From: Trueperaceae bacterium
Lineage (GTDB): Bacteria > Deinococcota > Deinococci > Deinococcales > Trueperaceae
Length of the DNA stretch: 36,406 nt
Reading direction: 5' to 3'
Assembly (NCBI GenBank): GCA_019454765.1
Contig: JACFNR010000011.1
Coordinates: 21,125-57,530, forward strand
The translations under genes were made by a program, and so were the position numbers. This document shows, one piece after another, positions 1 through 7,093 of this stretch. The notes under the pieces are model-generated. The model saw only the letters and a list, made by a program, of their open reading frames with translations, made no database searches and was not told where the DNA came from. The first letter of the stretch is position 1. Every line of letters starts with the position of its first letter.

Positions 1-956
1 AGCGAGGCGCAGAGCGGCCCAAGGACGAAGGCAGCGTAGAACGTCGTCAGGCGCCACAGCACCACCGGCGCCGCCACCGACCTGAGCCGCGAACCCGTGT
101 CGAACGCGGCGAGGCCCAGCAGGAGCTCCATCACCCCCGACGCGCCCGGCGTGGGCACGAAGAACGACAGCAGCGTGATCATGGCCAGCAGCGCCAACAC
201 CTGCAGGAGCGGGGTGTCGGCCCCGTACATCGTGAGTAAGACCCAGAACAACGCGAAGTTGCTGAGCCACGCCGTCAGGTTGACGAGGTGCAGCCAGGCC
301 CAGTCGACGAGAGGCAGGTCGCGGAACGCGGTGGCGCTGGCGCGGTAGTCGACGGCCATGCGCCTCAGGTGCGGGCGGAACCGCCGCAGGATGCGCCACC
401 GCGTCAGGGCGTGGAGCCAACGCACGGCCGGGGCGGGGAAGCGCGCGAGGAGGACGGACACGGCCAGGGCAGCCGCGCCGGCCACCCCGGCGGTGACGGC
501 GAGAAGCGGACCCAGGACCACGGGGGAGGCCAGTAGCAGGTAGCCGAGGCCCAGCAGGATCAGGACGCCGAGCGCCGCGAGGTCGAGCACGAAGAGCTGC
601 ACGGCCAGCGCCAGGCCGACGCCGGACGGCACGCCCACCTCACCGAGCGCCACCACCAGGAACGGCGCGCCGCCGGTGCCGGCGGGCGTCATGGCGGTCC
701 CGAACACCTGCGCCACGTGGGCCACGAAGGCGTGCCACCAGCCGAGGCGCTGCCCCTGCGAGCGCGCGAGCAGCACGAGCTTCGCCACCGGCGCCAACCA
801 GAGTGCCAGCAGGCAGGCGAGCGCCAGCGCGGCCAGCGCGGGCGTGAGCTCGGTCGGGGCGTAGAGCGCCGCCGAGAAGAGCTCCTCGCGCGTCGCCAGG
901 TACAGCCCGCCGAGCCCCAGGCCGAGGCTCAGCAGCAGCAGCCACACGAGGCGCAT
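1..956 (-). CDS. YbhN/UPF0104-type flippase-like integral membrane protein (3' end cut by window edge)
   Basis: The visible 318 codons start at an ATG that overlaps the stop of the upstream glycosyltransferase (TGATG), so the two are translationally coupled. The product is almost entirely hydrophobic, with several predicted membrane helices starting at residue 2. A T-P-A-G-T-G-G-A-P motif lies about 90 residues in, matching the TPGxxGG-type signature of the lysylphosphatidylglycerol-synthase transmembrane family (YbhN, UPF0104, TIGR00374-like). A second small-residue motif (FFVPTPGASG) near residue 280 is also typical of this family. Members are polytopic proteins linked to lipid flipping or lipid presentation across the inner membrane. 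As the last visible gene of a lipid-modifying operon it may move the glycolipid made by its neighbours; that role is inference. The C-terminus lies outside the window. Confidence 0.8.
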   Translation of the reverse strand, partial: MRLVWLLLLSLGLGLGGLYLATREELFSAALYAPTELTPALAALALACLLALWLAPVAKLVLLARSQGQRLGWWHAFVAHVAQVFGTAMTPAGTGGAPFLVVALGEVGVPSGVGLALAVQLFVLDLAALGVLILLGLGYLLLASPVVLGPLLAVTAGVAGAAALAVSVLLARFPAPAVRWLHALTRWRILRRFRPHLRRMAVDYRASATAFRDLPLVDWAWLHLVNLTAWLSNFALFWVLLTMYGADTPLLQVLALLAMITLLSFFVPTPGASGVMELLLGLAAFDTGSRLRSVAAPVVLWRLTTFYAAFVLGPLCAS

Positions 957-2170
957 CAGCGACTCCCGCCGCCACCGCCACCGAGCAGCTCGCGGGAGGT
1001 CCCCTCGAACGGGAGCCCGGCGACGTCGGGTTCGGATGGCGCCTCCCCACGAGCGACCGCCCGCAGATGGGCGGCGGCCCTCTCGGCCATGCCCGCGAAG
1101 TCGAGCGCCGCCGCTCGCGCCTTGGCCCCGGCCAGGAGCCCCGGCGTGTCGCGCCAGGCGGCCACGGCCGCGCCCAGCTCAGGCAGCGCCACGGCGCCGC
1201 CCACGCCGCGCGCCGCCAGGAACCTGACCACCGCCCGCTCGTTGAGGCCGGCGTACGCCGTGGCCAGCACGGGCCTGCCGACCGCCAACGCCTCCATCGT
1301 GCTGGCCGGTCCGGCCTTGCCCACGACCACGTCGGCGGCCGCCAGGAGGGTGGGCATCTCGGTCGTGAACCCGAACGGCAGCAGGGAACGGCGCCTCGCA
1401 GCGACCTCGTCCAAGCGCGCCTTCAGCTCGGCGTTGCGACCGGCGACCGCGATGAGGGTGGCGCCGGTGTCGAGGATCCGCTCCGCCACCGCTGTCGCCT
1501 CTCCCGCCAGGCCCTCCGCGCCGAGCGTGAGCAGCGCCGTGAAGCCGGTCGGCGGCAGGCCGTGCTCGGCGCGGGCGGCCGCCTGCGTCGGGGGGTTCAG
1601 GAAGCGCTGCCCGACCGGGTAGCCGACGACCGCGACGCGCTGGGGGCCCACCCCGAGCCGCACCAGGTCCTGCTTGGCCGCGACGCTCGGCGCCAGCACC
1701 CGCTCGCTGGCCGGTTCGGCCCAGAGCGCGCTGGCGTCGAACGGCTCGGTCGCGAAGATGACGACCGGCGCCTCGAGGCCGTGCCGCTCCCGCGCGAGCG
1801 CGAAGGCGGTGGCCAGCCAACCGTGGTTGGCGACGATCAGGTCCGGCCCGAGCTCGCCCAGGCGCCGCGCGAGCTCCGCCGCGAACGGCGCCAGCAGGCC
1901 CCGTTGCGAGAGGCGCGTCACGGCCGGGAGGGCGTCGGTGACGCGCTGGCCCAACCGCACGAGGCGTGGTCGGCGCAGGAGCGCCCGCCAGCCGGCCTTG
2001 TGGCGCCTGTCGAGCGCCGCGGCCCCGAACTCCGCCATCACGTCGCTCACCCGGGTGGTGAACTCGCCGGGGTGATGGCGGTGGAGGGCCTCCGCGAGGG
2101 CGGCGGCGGTGGCGACGTGCCCGCCGCCCGCCGCGATGGTGGCGAAGAAGACGCTGAGCGGCCGAGGCAT
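956..2170 (-). CDS. MGDG-synthase/MurG-like glycosyltransferase (glycolipid synthesis)
   Basis: The protein is 404 residues. The ATG start overlaps the SDR stop codon (TGATG), which fixes the start, and its own TGA overlaps the next ATG. The N-terminus (SVFFATIAAGGGHVATAAAL) carries the glycine-rich GxGGH acceptor loop of the monogalactosyldiacylglycerol-synthase N-domain and MurG-like GT-B enzymes. The C-terminal half contains the nucleotide-sugar site typical of GT28-like enzymes: a GFTTEMPTLLAAADVVVGKAGPAST segment in which the K-A-G-P-A-S-T stretch corresponds to the family's GG-x-x-T/S-x-x-E loop. Such enzymes transfer a hexose from a UDP-sugar to diacylglycerol or another membrane lipid at the cytoplasmic face. 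Because it follows SPT-, ceramide-synthase- and reductase-like genes, a ceramide-type acceptor is possible. The donor sugar and acceptor cannot be read from the sequence. Confidence 0.82.
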   Translation of the reverse strand: MPRPLSVFFATIAAGGGHVATAAALAEALHRHHPGEFTTRVSDVMAEFGAAALDRRHKAGWRALLRRPRLVRLGQRVTDALPAVTRLSQRGLLAPFAAELARRLGELGPDLIVANHGWLATAFALARERHGLEAPVVIFATEPFDASALWAEPASERVLAPSVAAKQDLVRLGVGPQRVAVVGYPVGQRFLNPPTQAAARAEHGLPPTGFTALLTLGAEGLAGEATAVAERILDTGATLIAVAGRNAELKARLDEVAARRRSLLPFGFTTEMPTLLAAADVVVGKAGPASTMEALAVGRPVLATAYAGLNERAVVRFLAARGVGGAVALPELGAAVAAWRDTPGLLAGAKARAAALDFAGMAERAAAHLRAVARGEAPSEPDVAGLPFEGTSRELLGGGGGGSR

Positions 2171-3165
2171 CAGTCGCGCCCGTGGTCGGCGAGCCACGCC
2201 ACCGTCGCGGCGACGCCGTCCTGCCACGAGACGCTCGGTTCGTAGCCGAGCTCGTCCCGCGCTTGTGCCGTGGAGAAGTGGACGTCGTTGAGCATGAGGC
2301 CGGCGCGGTAGCGCGTGACGGGCGGCTCGAGCGACGGCAGGAGCGCCCGCCACGTGGCCTCGACCCCCGACGCCAGCGCCCGCGTCGGCCTGCCGGGCAG
2401 GCTCAGGCGTGGCCCCTGCCGCCCCATGTCGTCGGCGATCACCCCGAACACCTCGCGCCAGCTGGGCATGCCGGCATCGGCGATGACGTAGACGTTGCCG
2501 GCCGCCCTCGGTTCGTGCAGCGCGAGGTACACGCCGTGAGCGAAGTTGGGGGCGTAGGCGGTGTTCAGGACGGCGGCCCCACCGCGAACGAGCGGCAAGG
2601 TCCCCTTGGCCACGGCCCGCGCCACTCGCCCGAAGGTCGGGTCGCGTCGGCCGAACGGCCACAGGCCCGGGCGGACGACCACGGCCTCCACGTGCTTGGC
2701 GCCGAGCACCAGGTCCTCGGCCAGGATCTTCGAGTAGGCGTAGGCGTTGCGGACGTTGTCGCGCGGCTGGGTGCGGGGGTCTGCGTCGCGGAAGCCCGAG
2801 TACCTGTGGACGGCCACGCTCGAGACGAACAGGAAACGGGCGCAGCCGGCGTTCTCCGCCTCGTGCAGGAGAGTGCGGGTGGCCACGACGTTGGTGCGGT
2901 AGAACGCGTCCCACGGCCCCCAATCGGCCACGCGGGCGGCGGCGTGCACCACGGCGTCGACCCCTTGGCATGCTCCGTGGACGCTGCCGTCGTCGGTCAG
3001 GTCGGCGCGCACGACCTCGAGGCGCCCGCCTTGCGTCAGGTGGGCCAGGGCCGCGTCGGAACCCCACGGCGTCACGAGCGCCCGGACCTCGTCGCCTCGC
3101 GCCAGCAGTTCCTCGGTGACGTGACTGCCGAGGAAGCCGTGAGCACCGGTCACCAGGACCTTCAC
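2170..3165 (-). CDS. Extended SDR, NAD(P)-dependent epimerase/3-beta-HSD-like reductase (candidate ceramide reductase)
   Basis: The protein is 331 residues with a GTG start. It has an N-terminal Rossmann motif (G7-x-x-G10-x-x-G13), a catalytic Ser near 115-116, and Y142-x-x-x-K146, all in the usual extended-SDR positions; the length is normal for the family. The substrate half (after about residue 190) is of the 3-beta-hydroxysteroid-dehydrogenase/epimerase type that acts on lipid-like or nucleotide-sugar substrates. Known biology: in Caulobacter the ceramide reductase CerR is a protein of this epimerase/dehydratase superfamily, encoded near serine palmitoyltransferase. Neighbours here are consistent with reduction of a 3-keto lipid. 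A sugar epimerase or hopanoid-type HSD role remains possible. A TGCTACCGT promoter-like box and a 12-codon upstream reading frame precede it. Confidence 0.85.
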   Translation of the reverse strand: MKVLVTGAHGFLGSHVTEELLARGDEVRALVTPWGSDAALAHLTQGGRLEVVRADLTDDGSVHGACQGVDAVVHAAARVADWGPWDAFYRTNVVATRTLLHEAENAGCARFLFVSSVAVHRYSGFRDADPRTQPRDNVRNAYAYSKILAEDLVLGAKHVEAVVVRPGLWPFGRRDPTFGRVARAVAKGTLPLVRGGAAVLNTAYAPNFAHGVYLALHEPRAAGNVYVIADAGMPSWREVFGVIADDMGRQGPRLSLPGRPTRALASGVEATWRALLPSLEPPVTRYRAGLMLNDVHFSTAQARDELGYEPSVSWQDGVAATVAWLADHGRD

Positions 3166-3200
3166 GGTCGTCGCTCGACAGGGTTGGGCGTCTTGTGCAT
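3162..3200 (-). other. Short upstream reading frame overlapping the SDR start
   Basis: An ATG at 3200 opens a 12-residue frame whose TGA overlaps the GTG start of the SDR gene (GTGA). The ATG lies 7 bases past the TACCGT box, where a transcript would be expected to begin, so it could be a leaderless leader peptide that feeds ribosomes into the GTG start, which has no clear Shine-Dalgarno. Chance occurrence is quite possible. Confidence 0.25.
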
Positions 3201-3207
3201 CGCCATG

Positions 3208-3213
3208 ACGGTA
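3208..3213 (-). promoter_or_regulatory. Extended -10 (TGC-TACCGT) upstream of the SDR gene
   Basis: On the minus strand the sequence reads TGCTACCGT in the 60-base gap between the CPBP gene and the SDR gene. It matches the TGnTAnnnT pattern seen before many other units in this window. It may give the SDR-glycosyltransferase-flippase half its own promoter in addition to read-through from the SPT-like gene. No good -35 is visible. Confidence 0.4.
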
Positions 3214-3225
3214 GCAGGTGGCCGG

Positions 3226-3960
3226 TCAGTTGAGGAGCTGACCTGCGCGCGCCAGGACGGCGAGGTCGAGGGCGTACCCGATGGTCAGGTGAAGCAGCAT
3301 CGGGTAGAGCACGGAGCGCCCGCGCACGGCCAGGACGGCGAACAGGACGGAGGCCGGCGCGGCCGAGATCACCTCGGCCAGCGGCTTGCCGAGGTGCACG
3401 AGCGTGGCCATCACCACGCTCAACCAGATGGCGGCGGTGGGGGAGGCGGCGCGCGTGGCGACGTCGAGGACGAAGCCGCGGTAGAAGGCCTCGAAGGCGA
3501 GGTAGTAGAGCGCGTAGACGGGGAGCCAGGCGGCGAGGCGCCAGACGCTCCCACCGAGCCAGGCGCCGGGCCACGGGTAGACGGCGGCGAGGGAGGCATC
3601 GGTGCTGGCCAGCGCCATGACCACGGCGGCGGGCACGAGGAGCGGGAGGGTCGCGGCGAGCCCGAAGCGCCAGTCGCCCACGCGCATCCCGGCGAGCGCG
3701 ATGGGCCCTATCAGGAGCCGGTAGAGGACGGCGGGCACCAGGAGGAGCAGCACCGCGGCCCAGGCCACGCTGGCGAAGGCCGTGAGCGGGCCCTGCGGGG
3801 CGAGGCGGACGAGGGTCGGCCCGGGGGTGGCCAGGTACCAGAACGCCGTCTGCAGCACCAGGGAGGCGAGGAGCAGGAACCAGTACTTGCCCCGGTCACC
3901 GCGCGGGAAGAGCCCCCCGAGGTCGGCCCCGACCAGCCTCAGGGCCCTGATGGGGCTCAT
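3226..3960 (-). CDS. CPBP (CAAX protease/ABI) family membrane protein with degenerate catalytic motifs
   Basis: The protein is 244 residues with about seven or eight hydrophobic segments. The ATG overlaps the stop of the upstream GNAT gene (ATGA), so the start is secure and coupled. The three-motif layout of the ABI/CPBP glutamic-type membrane protease fold is recognisable: residues 156-161 read F-E-A-F-Y-R where active members have E-E-x-x-x-R, His189 sits in the second motif, and His224 sits in the third. The first glutamate of motif 1 is Phe156, and the position four after His224, normally Asn/Asp, is Gly228. Active-site loss is therefore likely, leaving a scaffold or lipid-binding role; that is inference. 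Its position inside a lipid operon is unusual for a protease. Confidence 0.75.
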   Translation of the reverse strand: MSPIRALRLVGADLGGLFPRGDRGKYWFLLLASLVLQTAFWYLATPGPTLVRLAPQGPLTAFASVAWAAVLLLLVPAVLYRLLIGPIALAGMRVGDWRFGLAATLPLLVPAAVVMALASTDASLAAVYPWPGAWLGGSVWRLAAWLPVYALYYLAFEAFYRGFVLDVATRAASPTAAIWLSVVMATLVHLGKPLAEVISAAPASVLFAVLAVRGRSVLYPMLLHLTIGYALDLAVLARAGQLLN

Positions 3961-5066
3961 AGCTCCTTCTGCACCATGCGGTAGGTCTTGTAGTGCACCC
4001 CGCCCGCGGCCTCGATGGCGCGGTTGATCGCGTGGTTGTCCTCCAGCGTCCAGCCGCACTCGCCTCCCACGATCCCGAGGCGGTGAGCGCGCCGCACGGT
4101 CTCCTCGATGAGCACGAGGTCGAAGCCGTGGTTGCGGTGCTCCGGGAGCACGCCGAGGATGACGAGGCGGGCCTGCGTCATGATCTTCTTGCGACGCAAC
4201 AGCGGCAAGATCCCGGTCACGAGCCGACCGTCGAAGCGGGCCAGGACCTGGTTGAGGTCGGGCACGGCGATGCTCACGGCCACCGGCTCGCCCTTGTACT
4301 CGAGGAACAGGGCCAGCTCTGGTTCCACGATCATCTTGAGCTCGTTGGCCATGTGGTCGATCTCGGCGTCGGTGAACGGCACGTTGCCCCAGTTCTTCTC
4401 CCACGCGGCGTGGTGGATGGACTGCAGCACCTTCACCTCGTCGTGGAACCTCTTGAGGTCGGCGGGCCTCACGACGGGCCGGTAACGTTCACGCGCCCGG
4501 GCGGTGAGGCGGGCGAGGCGCTCGGGTAGCCTGCCGGTGTTCTCGAAATGGTAGGAGTAGAGGTCCTTGACCTTGCGGTAGCCCGCGGCGGTGGCGAGCT
4601 CGAGGTAACCCGGGGGGTTCTGCGGCATCATCACGTACGGCTTCTCGTCGAACGCCTCGATCTGGAAGCCGGCGCCGTCGTTCATGGTCGGGTTCGCGGG
4701 ACCACGCACCGCCTTGCGGCCGAGCGCGCGGGCCTCCGTCTCGACGGCCGTGAAGAGGGCGCCCGCCACGGCGGCGTCCTCGGCCTCGAAGAAGCCGAAG
4801 AAGGCGAGGTTGTCCCCCTCGTGGGTGGCGTTGTGGAGGTCGTCGTCGATGCACGCGATGCGCCCCACCACGCGCCCGCCGCGCCGCGCCAGGTAGTAGC
4901 TGGCGCGCGCGTGCTCGAAGAACGGGTTCTTCTTAGGGTCGAGCAGCTCGAACTGCGAGACGCGCAGGGGCGCCACCCAGTTCGGGTCGGAGGCGTACTT
5001 GCGGTACGGGTAGAGGACGAACTCCCTCGTCGCCCGGCGGGAGGCTACGCGTTCCACGCTGACCAT
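3957..5066 (-). CDS. Long GNAT-fold N-acyltransferase (candidate bacterial ceramide synthase)
   Basis: The protein is 369 residues with an ATG start only 6 bases after the SPT-like stop. It has no Shine-Dalgarno, which suggests coupling, and its stop overlaps the next ATG. The N-terminal half has the conserved block of this uncharacterised long GNAT family: Y-R-K/Y-x-x-D-P-N-W-V-A-P-L near residues 21-34, then DPKKNPFF, then RGPANPTMND near residue 125. A C-terminal GNAT-type acyl-CoA binding region follows (LGVLPEHRNHG near 305). Known biology: the bacterial ceramide synthase bCerS of Caulobacter is a GNAT-like acyltransferase unrelated to eukaryotic ceramide synthases and lies in the serine-palmitoyltransferase gene cluster. 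The assignment as ceramide synthase rests on fold plus context and is inference. The alternative is another lipid or amino-acyl N-acyltransferase. Confidence 0.7.
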   Translation of the reverse strand: MVSVERVASRRATREFVLYPYRKYASDPNWVAPLRVSQFELLDPKKNPFFEHARASYYLARRGGRVVGRIACIDDDLHNATHEGDNLAFFGFFEAEDAAVAGALFTAVETEARALGRKAVRGPANPTMNDGAGFQIEAFDEKPYVMMPQNPPGYLELATAAGYRKVKDLYSYHFENTGRLPERLARLTARARERYRPVVRPADLKRFHDEVKVLQSIHHAAWEKNWGNVPFTDAEIDHMANELKMIVEPELALFLEYKGEPVAVSIAVPDLNQVLARFDGRLVTGILPLLRRKKIMTQARLVILGVLPEHRNHGFDLVLIEETVRRAHRLGIVGGECGWTLEDNHAINRAIEAAGGVHYKTYRMVQKEL

Positions 5067-5072
5067 GTGCGG

Positions 5073-6308
5073 TCAGATTACGCCGAACCGCCGCCCGACG
5101 TCCGCGAACGCGGCGATCAGCCGGTCCAGCTGCTCGGTGGTGTGGTTGGCGTTCACGCTCGTGCGGATGATCGAACGCCCCGCCGCCACGCCGGGCGGAA
5201 GGGCCGGGGTGGTGAAGACGCCGAGTTCCCACAGGGCGCGCCAGAACGCCATGGCGAGCTCGTCCGGCCCTATCAGCACCGGGACGATCGGGGTGCGGGA
5301 GCCGAGCGTGTCGAAGCCGAGGGCCGCCATGCCGCCTTGGAGCCGCTCGACGTTGCGCCAGAGCTGCTCGCGGTGCTCCGGCTCCGACTCCATGATGTTG
5401 AGGGCCTCGAGGGCGGCCGCCATCTGCATGGCCGGGAGCGCCGCGGTGAAGATGAACGGGCGCGCGTGGTGCTTGACGTAGCTGACCACCTCGCGGTCGG
5501 CGGCCATGAAGCCGCCCACGCTGGCGAAAGACTTCGAGAAGGTACCGACCACCACGTCGATCTCGTCCTCCAGGCCGAAGTGCTCGCCCGTGCCGCGACC
5601 GTGCGCGCCCAACACGCCGCTGGCGTGGGCATCGTCGACGATCAGGCGGGCCCCGTACCGCTTCTTGAGGCGGACGATCCCCGGGAGGTCGGCGATGTGG
5701 CCGCTCATCGAGAACACGCCGTCGGTGACGATGATCCTACCGCCGGGCTTGCCGGCGTCGGCCGCGAGCATCCGCTCGAGGTCGGCCAGGTCGCCATGTT
5801 CGAACTTGCGGAGGGTGGCGTAGGAGAGGCGCGCGGCGTCGTAGAGGGAAGCGTGGTTCTCGCGGTCGTAGTAGAGGATGTCGTGACGGCCAGCGAGCGC
5901 CGCTACGACCGACAGGCAGCCGAGGAAGCCGGCGCTGAACGTGAGGGCCGCCTCCTTGCGCAGGAAGCCGGCGAGGCGCGCCTCGAGCTCCTCGTGCAGG
6001 GTGAGGGTGCCGGTCAGGAAGCGCGAGCCGGTGCAGCTGGTGCCGAAGTCGTCGAGCGCGCGGCGGGCCGCCTCCTTGAGGCGCGGGTCCTGCGTCAGCC
6101 CGAGGTAGTCGTTCGAGCCAGTGATGATCATCTCGCGGCCGGCCACGCTCACGGTGCCGCCGTGCTGCGCCGCGATCGGCTTGAAGTACGGGTGCATGCC
6201 CGCGGCCGCGGCCTCGTCGGCCCGACGGAACTGGAAAGCCTTGGCGAAAGCGTCCTGCGCCTTCGCTACCGGCGCATCGACACTCTCGTTACGCGCTACC
6301 TCTGACAA
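5073..6308 (-). CDS. Serine palmitoyltransferase-like alpha-oxoamine synthase (PLP)
   Basis: The protein is 411 residues from a TTG start preceded by GGAGGG at 6-base spacing. The reading frame is open further upstream, but that part has no ribosome-binding site and looks non-coding. Alpha-oxoamine-synthase marks are complete: His152 (N-H-A-S, stacks on PLP), D225-D-A-H228 (cofactor binding), and Lys259 in T-F-S-K-S-F-A-S-V-G-G (Schiff base). The block G-S-N-D-Y-L-G-L plus G-S-R-F-L-T-G-T-L-x-L-H is shared by bacterial SPT and 2-amino-3-ketobutyrate CoA ligase. The reaction would condense an acyl-CoA or acyl-ACP with an amino acid to give a 3-keto amine. The neighbouring acyltransferase, reductase and glycosyltransferase favour serine palmitoyltransferase over Kbl or BioF; no biotin or threonine-catabolism gene is adjacent. 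Confidence 0.78.
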   Translation of the reverse strand: MSEVARNESVDAPVAKAQDAFAKAFQFRRADEAAAAGMHPYFKPIAAQHGGTVSVAGREMIITGSNDYLGLTQDPRLKEAARRALDDFGTSCTGSRFLTGTLTLHEELEARLAGFLRKEAALTFSAGFLGCLSVVAALAGRHDILYYDRENHASLYDAARLSYATLRKFEHGDLADLERMLAADAGKPGGRIIVTDGVFSMSGHIADLPGIVRLKKRYGARLIVDDAHASGVLGAHGRGTGEHFGLEDEIDVVVGTFSKSFASVGGFMAADREVVSYVKHHARPFIFTAALPAMQMAAALEALNIMESEPEHREQLWRNVERLQGGMAALGFDTLGSRTPIVPVLIGPDELAMAFWRALWELGVFTTPALPPGVAAGRSIIRTSVNANHTTEQLDRLIAAFADVGRRFGVI

Positions 6309-6340
6309 GGGTCCCTCCATGGACGGCCGTGGGTGCGCGC

Positions 6341-6346
6341 ATGGTA
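6341..6346 (-). promoter_or_regulatory. Extended -10 (TGT-TACCAT) for the SPT-like operon
   Basis: The minus strand reads TGTTACCAT, predicting a start of transcription near 6334 and a leader of about 26 bases that contains the GGAGGG site. The sequence fits the window-wide TGnTAnnnT pattern. No convincing -35 is present 17 bases upstream. Confidence 0.5.
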
Positions 6347-6484
6347 ACACCGCGGCGGGCGCGCGCACCCGCAGTGGCGCCCACGCCAGCCTATAGCCGC
6401 CGAGGCCCCTTGGCAAGGCAGGCGGCGGCCCGGCGACCCTCGGCTGTGAACCAACCGTCACCCACCGCGGCGCCGGGCAGTTGG

Positions 6485-6490
6485 TAGAAT
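6485..6490 (+). promoter_or_regulatory. Extended -10 (TGG-TAGAAT) upstream of the GNAT gene
   Basis: TTGGTAGAAT matches an extended -10 with 5 of 6 bases of TATAAT (TAGAAT). It shares the 260-base divergent region with the SPT-like operon promoter. Transcription would begin near 6497, leaving a leader of about 70 bases before the chosen start. Confidence 0.5.
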
Positions 6491-6567
6491 CTGCGCGTGC
6501 TCAAGGCGCGACTCGTACGCCACGCCTCCGTTCCGCGGCGCGTAAGGCGCCCGAAGGGGTGACCTCC

Positions 6568-7089
6568 TTGCACCCGACCCTGTCTCCGGTCCGGACGCGG
6601 GCGGCGTCCGTGGCCGACGCGTCGCTCGTGCACGAACTCTACGCAGCGACCCCGGAGTACTTCGACATCATCTCGATCCCGGTGCCCACCGTCGCCGAGG
6701 TGAGCACCGACCTCGCCACCGCCGGCGCCGACCCGCGCCGCTTCGTCGAGCTGGTGCTCCTCGAGCCGGAGGCCGCCGGCCCGGGTTGCGACCTCGACCC
6801 CCACACCGGCGCGGCCGTGGTCGGCTACCTCGACTACAAGCTCGACTACCCGGCCGAGGGGGACGCCACGGTGAACCTCCTGCTGGTGCGGGCCGGCCTC
6901 CAGAGCCGCGGCGTGGGAAGCGCCTGCGTCCGGGACCTCGAAGGTCGGTTGCGCGGCCGCAGCGCGCGTCTCCTGGCCAGCATCTACGGCGAGAACCCAC
7001 GAGCCAGGCGGTTCTGGGAGGGCCTCGGCTACCGCTTCGCGATAGACGCCCGCCCCCTGCTCGAGTGGTTCGCGAAGAGCCTGGCGTGA
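6568..7089 (+). CDS. GNAT family N-acetyltransferase
   Basis: The protein is 173 residues from a TTG preceded by AAGGGGTG at about 8 bases; a GTG 9 bases upstream is an alternative. The frame is also open back to 6481, but that overlaps the promoter and is rejected. The fold is that of a single GNAT domain. The acetyl-CoA pyrophosphate loop is Q-S-R-G-V-G-S near residue 117, followed by N-P-R-A-R-R-F-W-E-G-L-G-Y-R-F, the typical C-terminal strand-helix signature. The substrate cannot be told. It is followed after 4 bases by the next plus-strand gene, so the two probably form a transcription unit. Confidence 0.85.
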   Translation: MHPTLSPVRTRAASVADASLVHELYAATPEYFDIISIPVPTVAEVSTDLATAGADPRRFVELVLLEPEAAGPGCDLDPHTGAAVVGYLDYKLDYPAEGDATVNLLLVRAGLQSRGVGSACVRDLEGRLRGRSARLLASIYGENPRARRFWEGLGYRFAIDARPLLEWFAKSLA

Positions 7090-7093
7090 GGGG

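Noticed and set aside
956-3574. A continuous 872-codon minus-strand open frame.
   Set aside because: Only its last 404 codons are the glycosyltransferase. The upstream part is the SDR gene read in a wrong frame, kept open by high GC; its Arg/Pro/Gly-rich composition is not protein-like.
4548-6305. Long plus-strand open frames antisense to the lipid operon, and similar ones at 19517-21274 and 22641-24998.
   Set aside because: They mirror strongly supported genes on the other strand, have skewed Gly/Val/Arg/Asp composition and no recognisable domain; typical high-GC shadow frames.
6390-6416. A TTGCCA...TATAGG promoter on the minus strand before the SPT-like gene.
   Set aside because: The spacer is only 15 bases, and the nearer TGTTACCAT box fits the window-wide pattern better.
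6309-6461. N-terminal extension of the SPT-like gene (462 codons in all).
   Set aside because: It crosses the TGTTACCAT promoter box and has no ribosome-binding site, while GGAGGG at proper spacing supports the TTG at 6308.
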